NCBI GenBank assembly: GCA_029239415.1
Contig: JAQZAY010000092.1
Coordinates: 1 to 11,943 of the forward strand
Direction of reading: 5' to 3'
Source: Pseudomonas sp.
Lineage (GTDB): Bacteria; Pseudomonadota; Gammaproteobacteria; Pseudomonadales; Pseudomonadaceae
Length of the DNA stretch: 11,943 bases
Positions 1 to 7,829 of this stretch are shown piece by piece. Made by a program: the position numbers and the translations under genes. Every line of letters starts with the position of its first letter. Position 1 is the first letter of the stretch. Under the pieces are notes generated by a model. The model was not told where the DNA came from. It did not search any database and saw only the letters and a list, made by a program, of their open reading frames with translations.

Positions 1-135
1 ACGCAGCCCCATTTCCTTGTATTCCGGGTTGAAACGAATGCCCGGACGGCTGTTGCGCAGGTTTTCGGTGACGGTAGCTTTGTCATTGCCCAGGCACGAA
101 ACGATGCCCAGACCAGTGATAACGACGCGGCGCAT
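1..135 (-). CDS. fabB: Beta-ketoacyl-ACP synthase I, N-terminal part (partial)
   Basis: Only the first 45 codons are present; the gene runs off the left edge. The translation starts [18 protein letters not shown], the typical opening of KAS I/II enzymes, and the position directly behind fabA identifies it as FabB. FabB condenses malonyl-ACP with acyl-ACP and is required to elongate the cis-3-decenoyl-ACP made by FabA, in the cytoplasm. The catalytic Cys-His-His residues lie outside the window. The ATG lies 11 nt behind the fabA stop and has an AAGGG ribosome binding site in that gap, so the two genes are almost certainly one operon. Identity as fabB rather than fabF rests mainly on the fabA linkage. 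Confidence 0.93.
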   Translation of the reverse strand, partial: MRRVVITGLGIVSCLGNDKATVTENLRNSRPGIRFNPEYKEMGLR

Positions 136-146
136 GCGAATAACCC

Positions 147-662
147 TTAGAAATTGTCAGTGGAGGTGAACACGCCGACCCGCAGGCCTTCGGCTGTGTA
201 GATCTCGCGACCGTCGACGCTGACCGAGCCATCTGCGATGGCCATGTTCAGCTTGCCTTTGAGGACGCGCTTGATCTGAATGTTGTAGGTGACCTTCTTC
301 GCTTGCGGCAGGACCTGGCCGAAGAATTTCACTTCGCCCGAGCCCAGGGCGCGGCCTCGGCCTGGCAGGCCCTGCCAGCCCAGAAAGAAGCCGACCAGCT
401 GCCACATGGCATCGAGACCCAGGCAGCCCGGCATCACCGGATCGCCCTCGAAGTGGCACGCGAAAAACCACAGGTCGGGATTGATATCCAGCTCGGCGAC
501 CAACTCACCCTTGCCGTACTTGCCCCCTTCGGCGCTGATATGGGTGATGCGATCGACCATCAGCATGTTCGGGGCGGGCAGTTGCGCATTACCCTGGCCG
601 AACAGCTCACCGCGACTGCAGCGCAGCAGGTCTTCCCGAGTAAAGGCGTTTTGTTTGGTCAT
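147..662 (-). CDS. fabA: 3-hydroxydecanoyl-ACP dehydratase/isomerase FabA
   Basis: 171 aa, the usual length of FabA. It dehydrates 3-hydroxydecanoyl-ACP and isomerises trans-2- to cis-3-decenoyl-ACP, the branch point of anaerobic unsaturated fatty acid synthesis in the cytoplasm. The catalytic pair known from E. coli FabA is in place: His70 in the [13 protein letters not shown] segment and Asp84 in LGLDAMWQ. The isomerase-type extended motif around these residues separates it from FabZ. The start is well supported by GAGGAG (668-673) five nt upstream of the ATG. It is followed by fabB with an 11-nt gap. In P. aeruginosa the fabAB operon is controlled by the regulator DesT; a 22-bp near-palindrome lies 52-73 nt upstream of this ATG and could be an operator. 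Confidence 0.98.
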   Translation of the reverse strand: MTKQNAFTREDLLRCSRGELFGQGNAQLPAPNMLMVDRITHISAEGGKYGKGELVAELDINPDLWFFACHFEGDPVMPGCLGLDAMWQLVGFFLGWQGLPGRGRALGSGEVKFFGQVLPQAKKVTYNIQIKRVLKGKLNMAIADGSVSVDGREIYTAEGLRVGVFTSTDNF

Positions 663-713
663 GCGAGCTCCTCAATAATCCCCGTGTGGCAGGGGGCAAA
701 TCTTCCCGACCGA

Positions 714-735
714 CCCATTGCGCTTGCGCATTGGG
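714..735. promoter_or_regulatory. 22-bp near-palindrome upstream of fabA, possible operator
   Basis: The two 11-bp halves are CCCATTGCGCT and TGCGCATTGGG; the second read in reverse complement matches the first at 9 of 11 positions. It sits 52-73 nt upstream of the fabA ATG, in a gap with no gene. The size and symmetry suit a dimeric repressor such as a TetR-family protein. DesT controls fabAB in P. aeruginosa, but I cannot confirm that this is a DesT site. It could instead form a hairpin in the 5' leader. Confidence 0.4.
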
Positions 736-847
736 CAGTAGCCTACAGGTAGACTATTGCGTTGTAGTGAAAGTCACAGCGCACCCGGTAAAAGAAGTAC
801 AAGTGTGCACTGAAATATCTATTCTCAGGCCAGGCAAAGATCCTGTC

Positions 848-862
848 CAGTCTGTAAGACTG
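848..862 (-). terminator. Short hairpin behind the kinase gene, weak terminator candidate
   Basis: CAGTCT at 848-853 and AGACTG at 857-862 form a perfect 6-bp stem with a 3-nt loop. It begins 7 nt after the kinase stop on the minus strand. No T-tract follows, so if it ends transcription it does so poorly or with Rho; read-through into fabA is possible. Confidence 0.25.
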
Positions 863-869
863 CCCCACT

Positions 870-2801
870 TTAGCATTTATCGCCAGTCGAGGCTGCCTGT
901 CCGGGCAGCCAGCGCTGCAGAACCTGCTGCAGCTCGGTACGCTTGAAAGGCTTGCTCAGGTAATCGTTCATGCCTGCCTCGAGACAGCGTTCGCGATCGC
1001 CCTGCAGGGCATTGGCGGTCAGCGCGATGATCGGCAGGCCCGTGCCTTGTGGCAGCTGGCGAATACGACGCGTGGCTTCGTAGCCGTCGACCAGCGGCAG
1101 CCGGCAATCCATCAGCACGGCGGCATGCTGTCGCTGCCCAACCTGCTCCACGGCCTGCTGGCCATCGCTGGCCACGCTGACCTCGAACCCCAGGCTGCGC
1201 AGCATGGCCTCGATCACGGTCTGGTTCACCGGGTTGTCTTCGACCAGCAGGATGCGCCGGCCCTGGCCGACCACCGTGCTGGTGGCCGGGGGCGTGATGA
1301 GCAGGGCGACAGGCGCGCAGGACACGGCCAGGGGCATCTCCAGGGTAAAGATCGAGCCATGGCCCTCGCGGCTTTCCCCGCGCAGGTTGCCGCCCATGCG
1401 CTCAGCCAGGGTGCGGGCGATCGCCAGGCCCAGGCCGGTGCCGCCGTAACGCCGGGAAATGGAGTTGTCGGCCTGCTTGAAGGCCACGAACATGGTATCC
1501 AGGCGCTCGCTGTCGATGCCGATGCCGGTATCGCGCACTGCGCAGGTGAGCCAGATCAGCTGTGGGTCCAGCACCTGCCAGCGTGCCTGGACCTCGACCT
1601 CGCCGCGCTCGGTGAACTTCAAGGCGTTGCCGATCAGGTTCAGCAGAACCTGGCGTATGCGCGTCGGGTCTCCTGTCACTTGCATCTGCTCCATCCCAGG
1701 CGGTACCACCAGGCGCAAGGCCAGGCCGCGCTGCGTGGCGCTGTGCTGGAACGACTGCACGCTGCTGCCGATCAGCTCGCCCAGGTTGAAGTCGATATGC
1801 TCGAGCTCGAGCGCAGCACGTTCGATGCGAGAGAAGTCCAGTATGTCGTTGATCACCTTGAGCAGATGCCCGGTAGACTCGCTGGCCACCGCGGCGTACT
1901 CGGCCTGCTCGGCACTCAGGTGGGTGGTCTCGAGCAGCTGGAGCATGCCCAGGACGCCATTCATCGGCGTGCGCAGCTCATGGCTCATCATCGCCAGGAA
2001 GTCGGACTTGGCCTTGTTCGCCTGCTCGGCCTCCTCGCGTGTCTGGATCAGCTGGGCCATGGCCTGCTGCTGCTCATCGCTCGCCTGGTCCAGTGCGCTG
2101 GCCAGGTTGTTGATGTGCCTGGCCAGATGGCCCAGTTCGCTATCGTCCACCACCGGCAGAGGGGCATTGAAGTCCCCTTGGGCAATGGCCTTGACCGCAT
2201 GCCCCATGTCGCTGATCGGCTTGGCCAGGCTTTGGGCCAGGCGACGTGCCAGGACAAAGGTGAACAGCAAGGCGAACAGAGCGAGGACCCCGGCCTTGAT
2301 GACGATTTCCTGCTGGCGCTGACTGAAGGCATCATCGGACATACCGACGATGACCCGCCCCAGGTAGTCGTCGGCGACAGTGGGGGCGGGCAGCTTGTCC
2401 TGCTGCAGGAAGTCGGTGTCCAGGCGGATCTGCTGCAGGCGGATCGGGGCCTGGAATACCTTGACCTGCTGCACGCGGTTGGCGCTCTGGTCGGGCTGTT
2501 CGACATACACCAGGATGTGGTTGCGGCTGTCCTGTGCCTCGAGAAAGCGCACGTGGGGAATGCTCAGGGTGGCCTGCATGAGGCTCTCGAGCACTTCGTT
2601 GTTGCCCGAGATCACCCCGTATTCCGATGCCGGGGCCAGTTGATTGGCGATCAGCTGGCCGGTGTGGTTGAGTTCCTGGCGAAGGTCCTGGATGCGCACG
2701 AAAGTGAAGAAGCTGATCAATAGCAACGTGAGCAGCAGCGCCGGGCCCAGGCTGATGATCTGGGTGCGGGTATGGATGTCCCAGCTCATGCGTCTGCTCA
2801 T
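870..2801 (-). CDS. Hybrid sensor histidine kinase with receiver domain (PA1611-like)
   Basis: 643 aa inner-membrane sensor. Visible order: TM1 about 14-36; periplasmic region about 38-165 with a GacS/BarA-like stretch ([13 protein letters not shown]); TM2 about 166-187; HAMP about 186-238; glutamine-rich coiled-coil linker to 266; HisKA with SHELRTP and phospho-acceptor His274; HATPase with N388/N392, DTGIGID at 424-430 and GGTGLGL at 453-459; one receiver with acidic pair E521-D522, phospho-acceptor Asp565, T595 and K617. There is no HPt domain and no DNA-binding output, so phosphate should pass to a separate HPt protein. The place next to fabA matches P. aeruginosa PA1611, which is reported to act on HptB and bind RetS; orthology is inferred. 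The start at 2801 overlaps the preceding stop as ATGA and has AGGAG at 2812-2816; a start at 2930 would read through the neighbour's C-terminus out of frame. Confidence 0.93.
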   Translation of the reverse strand: MSRRMSWDIHTRTQIISLGPALLLTLLLISFFTFVRIQDLRQELNHTGQLIANQLAPASEYGVISGNNEVLESLMQATLSIPHVRFLEAQDSRNHILVYVEQPDQSANRVQQVKVFQAPIRLQQIRLDTDFLQQDKLPAPTVADDYLGRVIVGMSDDAFSQRQQEIVIKAGVLALFALLFTFVLARRLAQSLAKPISDMGHAVKAIAQGDFNAPLPVVDDSELGHLARHINNLASALDQASDEQQQAMAQLIQTREEAEQANKAKSDFLAMMSHELRTPMNGVLGMLQLLETTHLSAEQAEYAAVASESTGHLLKVINDILDFSRIERAALELEHIDFNLGELIGSSVQSFQHSATQRGLALRLVVPPGMEQMQVTGDPTRIRQVLLNLIGNALKFTERGEVEVQARWQVLDPQLIWLTCAVRDTGIGIDSERLDTMFVAFKQADNSISRRYGGTGLGLAIARTLAERMGGNLRGESREGHGSIFTLEMPLAVSCAPVALLITPPATSTVVGQGRRILLVEDNPVNQTVIEAMLRSLGFEVSVASDGQQAVEQVGQRQHAAVLMDCRLPLVDGYEATRRIRQLPQGTGLPIIALTANALQGDRERCLEAGMNDYLSKPFKRTELQQVLQRWLPGQAASTGDKC

Positions 2802-3691
2802 GGGTTGGTGTCTCCTTCGGCCACGGCCAGGGCGGCGGCCTGCTCGTCGATCGGCTCCAGGCCCAGGGCGCGGGCGACCTGCTGGTTGCCACTGACGCCG
2901 AAATGTTGCGGATAAAGGCTGCGTGGCCACTTGGCAGGCGCCTGGTCGAGCAGCTTGTCGAGCACCGCGAGCCAGTCCTGCTGGTCGCTGAAGGTGCTTG
3001 CCAGGGCGCCGGCGCGGACGAATCCCGCGCTGGGGCCGATCAGCGGCATCTGCCGGGCATAGCTGCTGAGCAGCAGGTTCTTGACGGTCTGGGGGTTGTA
3101 CAGCTCGGGATCATCGACCCCCAGCAGCACGTCGCTGTTGTCCAGCAGATGCTGCAGCGGGCGGCTGTCGCGCAGCTCGGGCCAGTCCTGGGCGACGATT
3201 TCCAGGTCCAGCGACCTGGCCGCCTGGCGCAGTTCATCGAGCAGAAAGCGGCTGTGCTCGCCATACAGCACCCCGACCCGACGCGCCTGCGGCAGCAGGT
3301 AGCGGGTCAGGCGCAGCTGGCGGTCGAGCGGCGGGTCGCTCCACAGCAGGCTCACCCGCGCCGGCCTGGACTTTCCCAGGCGTTGCTGGACCTGTACGCG
3401 GCTTACCCGCATGGCCAGCGCAGGCGGGCCGTCTGCCTGGCCAAGGCGCCAGTCGAGCGCGGCGCTGTCGAGCAGGATCAGCCGGGTCTCGCCCTCGAGC
3501 TCGCTCGGCGGCGGCAATGCTGCGACGGGCATGAAACGCACGTGGTCCTGCGGGCGACGTGCATCGAGCGCCGCGACGAAGCTGCGAATGCCCGGCTGGT
3601 CCTCGGCGCCCACCAGCACGATCTCGTTGGCCGAGAGCGAGCCGAGGGGCCACAGGCAGACCAGCAGCAGGCAGCGCAGCAGGCGTGGCAT
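2798..3691 (-). CDS. Periplasmic substrate-binding protein of the COG2984/ABC_sub_bind type
   Basis: 297 aa, within the usual range for this family. An N-terminal signal peptide (about 1-21, hydrophobic [18 protein letters not shown], cleavage probably after SLSA) predicts export to the periplasm; there is no good lipobox. Family-like segments are the central [13 protein letters not shown] (133-144), then [10 protein letters not shown] (191-200) and the C-terminal part [11 protein letters not shown] (225-235), which resemble the second lobe of ABC_sub_bind proteins. The ligand is unknown; relatives bind amino-acid-like or other small molecules. The start overlaps the receptor stop as ATGA with GGAG upstream, and its own stop overlaps the kinase start as ATGA. 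No permease or ATPase is near, so it more likely presents a ligand to the adjacent kinase than feeds a transporter. The family call is by eye. Confidence 0.82.
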   Translation of the reverse strand: MPRLLRCLLLVCLWPLGSLSANEIVLVGAEDQPGIRSFVAALDARRPQDHVRFMPVAALPPPSELEGETRLILLDSAALDWRLGQADGPPALAMRVSRVQVQQRLGKSRPARVSLLWSDPPLDRQLRLTRYLLPQARRVGVLYGEHSRFLLDELRQAARSLDLEIVAQDWPELRDSRPLQHLLDNSDVLLGVDDPELYNPQTVKNLLLSSYARQMPLIGPSAGFVRAGALASTFSDQQDWLAVLDKLLDQAPAKWPRSLYPQHFGVSGNQQVARALGLEPIDEQAAALAVAEGDTNP

Positions 3692-5841
3692 CAGAACTCC
3701 AGCTCCGCGCTGACGCTCAGGCGATGGCGGCTGTCGTAGCGGTTGTCGATGGCGGTGGTCGGCTCGTCGTCCAGGCGCTGTTGCCACAGGGCCGCCAGCT
3801 CCAGACGGGTGCCTTGCCAGCGCAGGCGCTTGGCCAGGCGCAGGTCCAGGCGCTCATAGCGGTATTCGTTGAGCGCGTCGTCCCCGTAGTAGAACAAGGC
3901 ACTCGACCAATCGTTGCCCCAGTCACGCATCCATCCGGCCGAGCCACTGTTGCGCGCGCTCATGCGGCGGTCATCAGGGTTGCTGGCCCAGGCGTCGACG
4001 TAGGCGTAGGTCAGGCGCAGGCGATCGCGGCGGCTCGCGCGCCAGTCCAGTTGCGCCTCGCTGCCGGTGAAGCGTGCCTTGTTGGCGTTGCTGGCGATGT
4101 ACTGGTTGTTGCGCAGCGGCTCGCTGATCATGCCGGTGATCTCGTCATGGAACAGCTTCACGTCCAGGCTCAGGTCCAGGTCGCTGAAATAGCCGTTGTA
4201 GCCCAGCTCGCGCGAGCGCATGCGCTCCTGGTCGAGATCGCCCGGGCCGCGGGTCTTGACGAAGTACTCGGCGTGCTGCTGACCAAAGGCGGTGGGGCTG
4301 AGGTTGTTGACCCGGTAGCTCCAGTTGACGTTGTCCTCGAACATGTCCGGCGAGCGCACGGCCTCGGAATACACCGCACGCAGGCCATGGCGCGGCGTGA
4401 TCAGGTAGTTGACCGCCATGCGCGGCGTCAGTGAGTTGCCGGCCAGCCGGGTGTTCTCGAACATCGCGCCGCCTTGCACGATCCAGTGCTCGTCGGCGCG
4501 CCATTCGAGCTGGCCGAACAGGCGCCAGGTCTGGTCGGTGAGGCTGCCGTTGAAATAGGTCTGCGAGTCGGCGCGGTCGTAGCGGTAGTTGAGCCCGCTG
4601 AGCAGGCGCAGGTTTTCGGTCAGGCTCAGGGTGTCCTGGACCTCCAGGTCGAAGCGGCTTTCGCGGGTGCTCTGGTCGACGTCGCCGCACACCACCTGGC
4701 TGCCGCCCTGGTTGTCCCATTGCGCCTTGACCTGGTCGCGCAAGGCCTGTTGCAGCGGGTCGCTGCTGGTGGGCGGCGCGGTGATGTTGCGCGCGACCTG
4801 TTCGGCGAAGTTGGGGTCCAGCTGCCACAGGCGGGTCAGCTCGGGGCTGAACGACAGCGCTGCATCGCACGCGCGCCAGACCTGCTGGCGGTCGAAGTGC
4901 TGCGCCGAGCCCTGCACGTAGAGACTGTGCTCGGGGTTGAACTCGATGTTCCAGCGCAATGAGCCTGCATAGTCCTTGGCATTGACGTCGGCGTTGTTGC
5001 CAGCCGCAGTGACATACGGGAATACCGGCTGGTAAGTGTACGGGCGCTGGTTGCTGCCTTCCTTGGCCGCCAGCTGCCAGTCCAGGCTCTGGTTCGGTGC
5101 CAGGCTGTGGCTCGCGCTGATGTTGAAGCGGGTCAGGCGACGGCTGTCACGGTAGTCTTCGCCGAACTGGTTGCTGTCGAAGCCATCGTCGGCCATGCCC
5201 GACAGCGACAGGCGCAGGTCGCCGCCTGCCCAGTCCACGCCCTGGCTTGCGTACCAGTCGTTTATGCCATCCCCGCCGCGAGTGATTTTCAACCGGGTGC
5301 CATGGCTGTCGGCGGGGTTGCGGGTAAGGATGTTGACCACCGCCATCAGCGCGTTGGCGCCATAGCTGACCGTGTTGGGCCCGCGGAACACCTCGATGCG
5401 CTCGATGTCTTCCATGGCCACGGGAATGTCGCTCCAGTCCACCGTGGCCAGGCCCGCCCGGTACACCGAGCGGCCATCGATCAGCACCTGCATGCGGCGC
5501 GCATCGTTGACGTTGCTGCCGTGGTAGTTGACGGTGGGCTGGTTGCCCGCGCCGTAGCCGATCATCATGCCGGGCACCAGACGCAGCAATTCGGGAATGT
5601 CGCGAGCGCCGCTGGCGCGGATCAGTTCGCTGTCGAGCACGGTCATGCTGCCGGGCACCGCCGCCGGTGACTGCTTGAGGCGCGTTGCCGTCAGGACCTG
5701 GGGCAGGGATGGGTTGTCGATGAACAGATCGTCGGCCAGTGCCGGGCCGCCGCCCAGCAGGGCGGTCAGCAGCAACAGGCGCGGGGCAGGTGGCGGGCCA
5801 GGGAGCACGGTACGGCCTTGTATCAGTGATGAGACAGGCAT
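3691..5841 (-). CDS. TonB-dependent outer-membrane receptor
   Basis: 716 aa from the chosen start. It has a signal peptide (about 1-36, ending GGGPALA before DD), a possible TonB box around PQVLTATRL (47-55), then a plug domain to about 176 with the typical DIERIEVFRGPNTVSYGANA and VVNILTR segments. A long 22-strand-type barrel follows, ending SVSAELEF with the terminal Phe of outer-membrane proteins. Cys325 and Cys385 are a likely disulfide in an extracellular loop. Such receptors import siderophores, cobalamin or other large ligands using TonB energy; the plug looks BtuB/CirA-like but the ligand cannot be read from sequence. The start is uncertain: ATG at 5841 lacks a Shine-Dalgarno sequence, and an in-frame ATG at 5883 also lacks one. 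The stop overlaps the next gene's start, so it heads a receptor/binding-protein/kinase operon. Confidence 0.92.
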   Translation of the reverse strand: MPVSSLIQGRTVLPGPPPAPRLLLLTALLGGGPALADDLFIDNPSLPQVLTATRLKQSPAAVPGSMTVLDSELIRASGARDIPELLRLVPGMMIGYGAGNQPTVNYHGSNVNDARRMQVLIDGRSVYRAGLATVDWSDIPVAMEDIERIEVFRGPNTVSYGANALMAVVNILTRNPADSHGTRLKITRGGDGINDWYASQGVDWAGGDLRLSLSGMADDGFDSNQFGEDYRDSRRLTRFNISASHSLAPNQSLDWQLAAKEGSNQRPYTYQPVFPYVTAAGNNADVNAKDYAGSLRWNIEFNPEHSLYVQGSAQHFDRQQVWRACDAALSFSPELTRLWQLDPNFAEQVARNITAPPTSSDPLQQALRDQVKAQWDNQGGSQVVCGDVDQSTRESRFDLEVQDTLSLTENLRLLSGLNYRYDRADSQTYFNGSLTDQTWRLFGQLEWRADEHWIVQGGAMFENTRLAGNSLTPRMAVNYLITPRHGLRAVYSEAVRSPDMFEDNVNWSYRVNNLSPTAFGQQHAEYFVKTRGPGDLDQERMRSRELGYNGYFSDLDLSLDVKLFHDEITGMISEPLRNNQYIASNANKARFTGSEAQLDWRASRRDRLRLTYAYVDAWASNPDDRRMSARNSGSAGWMRDWGNDWSSALFYYGDDALNEYRYERLDLRLAKRLRWQGTRLELAALWQQRLDDEPTTAIDNRYDSRHRLSVSAELEF

Positions 5842-5861
5842 GTTAAACGACCGCGCCGCTT

Positions 5862-5909
5862 TTACCAGTGACCGGGTTGGCATTGCCGCGCGTTTCTGCC
5901 TTTGGTCAT
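5862..5909 (-). CDS. Possible 15-codon leader ORF upstream of the receptor gene
   Basis: The translation is [15 protein letters not shown], stop TAA at 5862-5864. It has a good Shine-Dalgarno sequence, GGAGG (complement of 5919-5923), nine nt before its ATG, whereas the receptor ATG 20 nt downstream of its stop has none. It may serve as a leader whose translation delivers ribosomes to the receptor start. It resembles no leader peptide I know and could be chance. It overlaps the other candidate receptor start (5883) in a different frame. Confidence 0.3.
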   Translation of the reverse strand: MTKGRNARQCQPGHW

Positions 5910-5930
5910 GGCCGGTTCCCTCCGTATAAT
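5902..5930 (+). promoter_or_regulatory. Sigma-70 promoter for gpsA
   Basis: A perfect -10 TATAAT at 5925-5930 is preceded by TTGGTC at 5902-5907 with a 17-bp spacer; the -35 matches consensus at 3 of 6 positions. Transcription would start near 5937, leaving a leader of about 33 nt before the gpsA ATG. It lies in the divergent gap, so it overlaps the upstream region of the receptor operon. Confidence 0.6.
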
Positions 5931-5969
5931 GCGAGAGTTGCCACTACTTACGGCCTTGACGGATTGGAT

Positions 5970-6995
5970 ATGACTGAACAGCAGCCTGTGGCAGTTCTGG
6001 GAGGCGGGAGTTTCGGCACCGCCGTGGCGAACCTGCTGGCAGAAAACGGCATCCGGGTTCGGCAGTGGATGCGTGATCCCGCGCAGGCAGAGGCCATGCG
6101 CGAGAACCGCGAGAATCCGCGTTACCTCAAGGGCATCAAGCTGCAGGCGATGGTCGAGCCGGTCAACGACCTGCTGGCTACCCTGCAGGCGTGCGACCTG
6201 GTCTTCGTCGCGTTGCCTTCCAGCGCCCTGCGCAGCGTGCTGGCGCCCCATGCCGAGCTGTTGCGCGGCAAGTGCCTGGTAAGCCTGACCAAGGGCATCG
6301 AGGCACAGAGTTTCAAGCTGATGAGCCAGATACTCGAAGAAATCGCTCCTCAGGCGCGCATCGGCGTGCTCTCCGGACCGAACCTGGCCCGGGAGATCGC
6401 CGAGCACGCCCTGACCGCCACCGTGGTGGCCAGCGAGGACGAGGAACTGTGCCAGCGCGTGCAGGCCGTGCTGCATGGCCGCACCTTCCGTGTCTATGCC
6501 AGCGCCGACCGCTTTGGGGTCGAGCTGGGCGGCGCGCTGAAGAACGTCTATGCAATCATTGCCGGCATGGCGGTGGCGCTGGGCATGGGCGAGAACACCA
6601 AGAGCATGCTGGTCACCCGCGCGCTGGCCGAAATGACCCGCTTTGCCGTGAGCCAGGGCGCCAACCCCATGACCTTCCTGGGGCTTGCCGGGGTGGGCGA
6701 CCTGATCGTCACCTGTTCCTCGCCCAAGAGCCGCAACTATCAGGTCGGCCATGCCCTGGGCCAGGGGCTGAGCCTTGAGGAGGCGGTCAATCGTCTGGGC
6801 GAAGTGGCGGAGGGCGTCAACACGCTCAAGGTGCTCAAGGCCAAGGCCCAGGAGCTGCAGGTGTACATGCCGCTGGTGGCGGGGCTGCACGCGATCCTGT
6901 TCGAAGGCCGCACGCTCGACCAGGTCATCGAGCTGCTGATGCGCGCCGAGCCCAAGACGGATATCGATTTCATCTCTACCCGCGATTTCAACTGA
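5970..6995 (+). CDS. gpsA: Glycerol-3-phosphate dehydrogenase [NAD(P)+]
   Basis: 341 aa, the usual GpsA length. It reduces dihydroxyacetone phosphate to sn-glycerol-3-phosphate in the cytoplasm, supplying the backbone for phospholipids. Visible are the nucleotide-binding glycine motif [11 protein letters not shown] (10-20), SLTKGIE (105-111) with Lys108, SGPNLAREI (135-143), catalytic Lys191 in [10 protein letters not shown], Asp244 in GVGDLIVTC and SRNYQVG (254-260). The ATG at 5970 gives [13 protein letters not shown], placing the glycine motif at the expected distance from the N-terminus; a longer in-frame ATG at 5868 adds 34 residues that are not GpsA-like and lies upstream of the promoter. 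The ribosome binding site is weak (GGAT). It leads the unit with DUF4389 and sixA, the next gene starting 15 nt after its stop. Confidence 0.98.
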   Translation: MTEQQPVAVLGGGSFGTAVANLLAENGIRVRQWMRDPAQAEAMRENRENPRYLKGIKLQAMVEPVNDLLATLQACDLVFVALPSSALRSVLAPHAELLRGKCLVSLTKGIEAQSFKLMSQILEEIAPQARIGVLSGPNLAREIAEHALTATVVASEDEELCQRVQAVLHGRTFRVYASADRFGVELGGALKNVYAIIAGMAVALGMGENTKSMLVTRALAEMTRFAVSQGANPMTFLGLAGVGDLIVTCSSPKSRNYQVGHALGQGLSLEEAVNRLGEVAEGVNTLKVLKAKAQELQVYMPLVAGLHAILFEGRTLDQVIELLMRAEPKTDIDFISTRDFN

Positions 6996-7010
6996 CTACA
7001 GGAGTCACCC

Positions 7011-7358
7011 ATGAACGACGCTCAAGACCGCGCACAGCGCGAATCGATCATCCTGCGCGTGCTGTGGATGCTGGCAATGCTGGTCGTCTGGCAACTGGCC
7101 GAGCTGTTGCTGGCGGGCCTGGTCCTGGTGCAGCTGGTCTACCGCCTGGTCTACGGCGCGCCCAGCCTGAGCCTGATGAACTTTGGCGACAGCCTGAGCC
7201 AGTACCTGGCGCAGATTGGCCGTTTCGGCACGTTCCACAGCGACCAGAAACCTTGGCCGTTCGCCGATTGGCCGACCCCGCGCGCGCCTGAGGGCGAGGC
7301 AGCGCATAGCGTTGCTCCGGCGCCGCACCCAGTTCGCGACGAGGAGCCCAAGCTGTGA
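7011..7358 (+). CDS. DUF4389 family small membrane protein
   Basis: 115 aa. A long hydrophobic stretch at about 14-48 (LRVLWMLAMLVVWQLAELLL onwards) makes one long or two short membrane segments. It is followed by a conserved-looking GRFGTFHSDQKPWPFADWP block (70-88) and a proline-rich, charged tail to residue 115. This arrangement is that of DUF4389 proteins, whose function is unknown. GGAG at 7001-7004 lies six nt before the ATG. It sits 15 nt behind gpsA, and its stop overlaps the GTG start of sixA, so the three are probably co-transcribed. The family assignment rests on the hydrophobic segment plus the FGTF...PWPFADWP pattern. Confidence 0.82.
   Translation: MNDAQDRAQRESIILRVLWMLAMLVVWQLAELLLAGLVLVQLVYRLVYGAPSLSLMNFGDSLSQYLAQIGRFGTFHSDQKPWPFADWPTPRAPEGEAAHSVAPAPHPVRDEEPKL
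7341..7346 (+). promoter_or_regulatory. Ribosome binding site fixing the GTG start of sixA
   Basis: GAGGAG lies inside the end of the DUF4389 gene, eight nt before the GTG at 7355. It supports the GTG start, which gives the RHG motif at its expected place near the N-terminus. Confidence 0.75.
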
Positions 7359-7810
7359 AGCTCTGGGTGTTGCGCCACGGCGAGGCCGAGCCGCGGGCCA
7401 ACAGCGACGCCGAGCGGCGCCTGACCGCCCATGGCCGCGAGCAGGTGCTGCGCAGTGCGGCGCGCCTGCTGGGCGAGCCGTTGCAGGCGATCATCGCAAG
7501 CCCCTATGTACGCGCACAGCAGACCGCTGCGCTGGTGCATGGCGCGCTCGGCTTTGTCGAGCCCGTGCACACAGTCCCCTGGCTGACGCCCGACAACGAC
7601 CCGCAGCAGGTCATTGCCGAGCTGGACCGGCTGGGGCTGGAGCATGTCCTGCTGGTCAGTCACCAGCCGTTGGTAGGGGCCCTGGTCGGCTTGCTGGAGC
7701 AAGGTCATTGCCAGGCGCCCGCGGCGATGAGCACCGCCACCCTGGCCGAGCTCGAGGGCGATTGGCCACTGGCGGGGCTGATGACCCTGCTGGGCCTGCA
7801 CGCTGCTTGA
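7355..7810 (+). CDS. sixA: Phosphohistidine phosphatase SixA
   Basis: 151 aa, slightly shorter than E. coli SixA. It belongs to the histidine phosphatase (phosphoglycerate mutase-like) superfamily: MKLWVLRHGEAE places the RHG motif with catalytic His8 at the N-terminus, SPYVRAQQTA (49-58) holds the second conserved Arg, and VSHQPLVG (101-108) supplies the second catalytic His103. In E. coli SixA removes phosphate from the HPt histidine of ArcB; a target in Pseudomonas is not established. The start is GTG, overlapping the DUF4389 stop as GTGA, with GAGGAG upstream. It is the last gene of the gpsA unit. A hybrid kinase lacking its own HPt lies about 4.5 kb away on the other strand. Confidence 0.9.
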   Translation: MKLWVLRHGEAEPRANSDAERRLTAHGREQVLRSAARLLGEPLQAIIASPYVRAQQTAALVHGALGFVEPVHTVPWLTPDNDPQQVIAELDRLGLEHVLLVSHQPLVGALVGLLEQGHCQAPAAMSTATLAELEGDWPLAGLMTLLGLHAA

Positions 7811-7814
7811 CCTG

Positions 7815-7829
7815 ATCGCCCTTGGCGAT
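7815..7829 (+). terminator. Short hairpin behind sixA, weak terminator candidate
   Basis: ATCGCC at 7815-7820 and GGCGAT at 7824-7829 form a perfect 6-bp stem with a CTT loop, four nt after the sixA stop. No T-tract follows. It may mark the end of the gpsA unit or only attenuate read-through into the hydrolase genes, which begin 92 nt after sixA. Confidence 0.3.

Larger units (their letters stand above)
663..869. other. Intergenic region between the kinase gene and fabA
   Basis: This 207-nt gap must hold the fabA promoter, read leftwards, but I see no convincing -35/-10 pair on the minus strand. It contains the fabA ribosome binding site, the 22-bp near-palindrome at 714-735, a short GTGA-AAG-TCAC symmetry at 767-777 and a small hairpin behind the kinase stop at 848-862. 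It is more AT-rich than the flanking genes in places, for example 811-823. I see no small gene or RNA in it. Confidence 0.5.

Noticed and set aside
767..777. GTGA-AAG-TCAC symmetry as a Vfr/CRP site upstream of fabA
   Set aside because: The spacer is 3 nt instead of the 6 nt needed between TGTGA and TCACA half sites.
1047..2723. 558-codon plus-strand open frame opposite the kinase gene
   Set aside because: It is an antisense shadow of a high-GC gene: low-complexity, His/Gln/Leu-rich, no domain, and the minus-strand frame encodes an intact kinase.
2802..2930. Longer N-terminus for the kinase
   Set aside because: The extra 43 residues are Arg/Gly/Pro-rich and read the end of the binding-protein gene in another frame; the ATGA start at 2801 has its own ribosome binding site.
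5931..5947. Minus-strand TGGC element ahead of the receptor as a sigma-54 promoter
   Set aside because: The GG and GC dinucleotides do not have the required 10-nt spacing.
5868..5969. Longer N-terminus for GpsA
   Set aside because: The extra 34 residues are unlike GpsA and begin upstream of the TATAAT element that should drive the gene.
5862..6890. 342-codon minus-strand open frame opposite gpsA
   Set aside because: Antisense shadow of gpsA with no recognisable domain; only its last 15 codons are considered, as a possible separate leader ORF.
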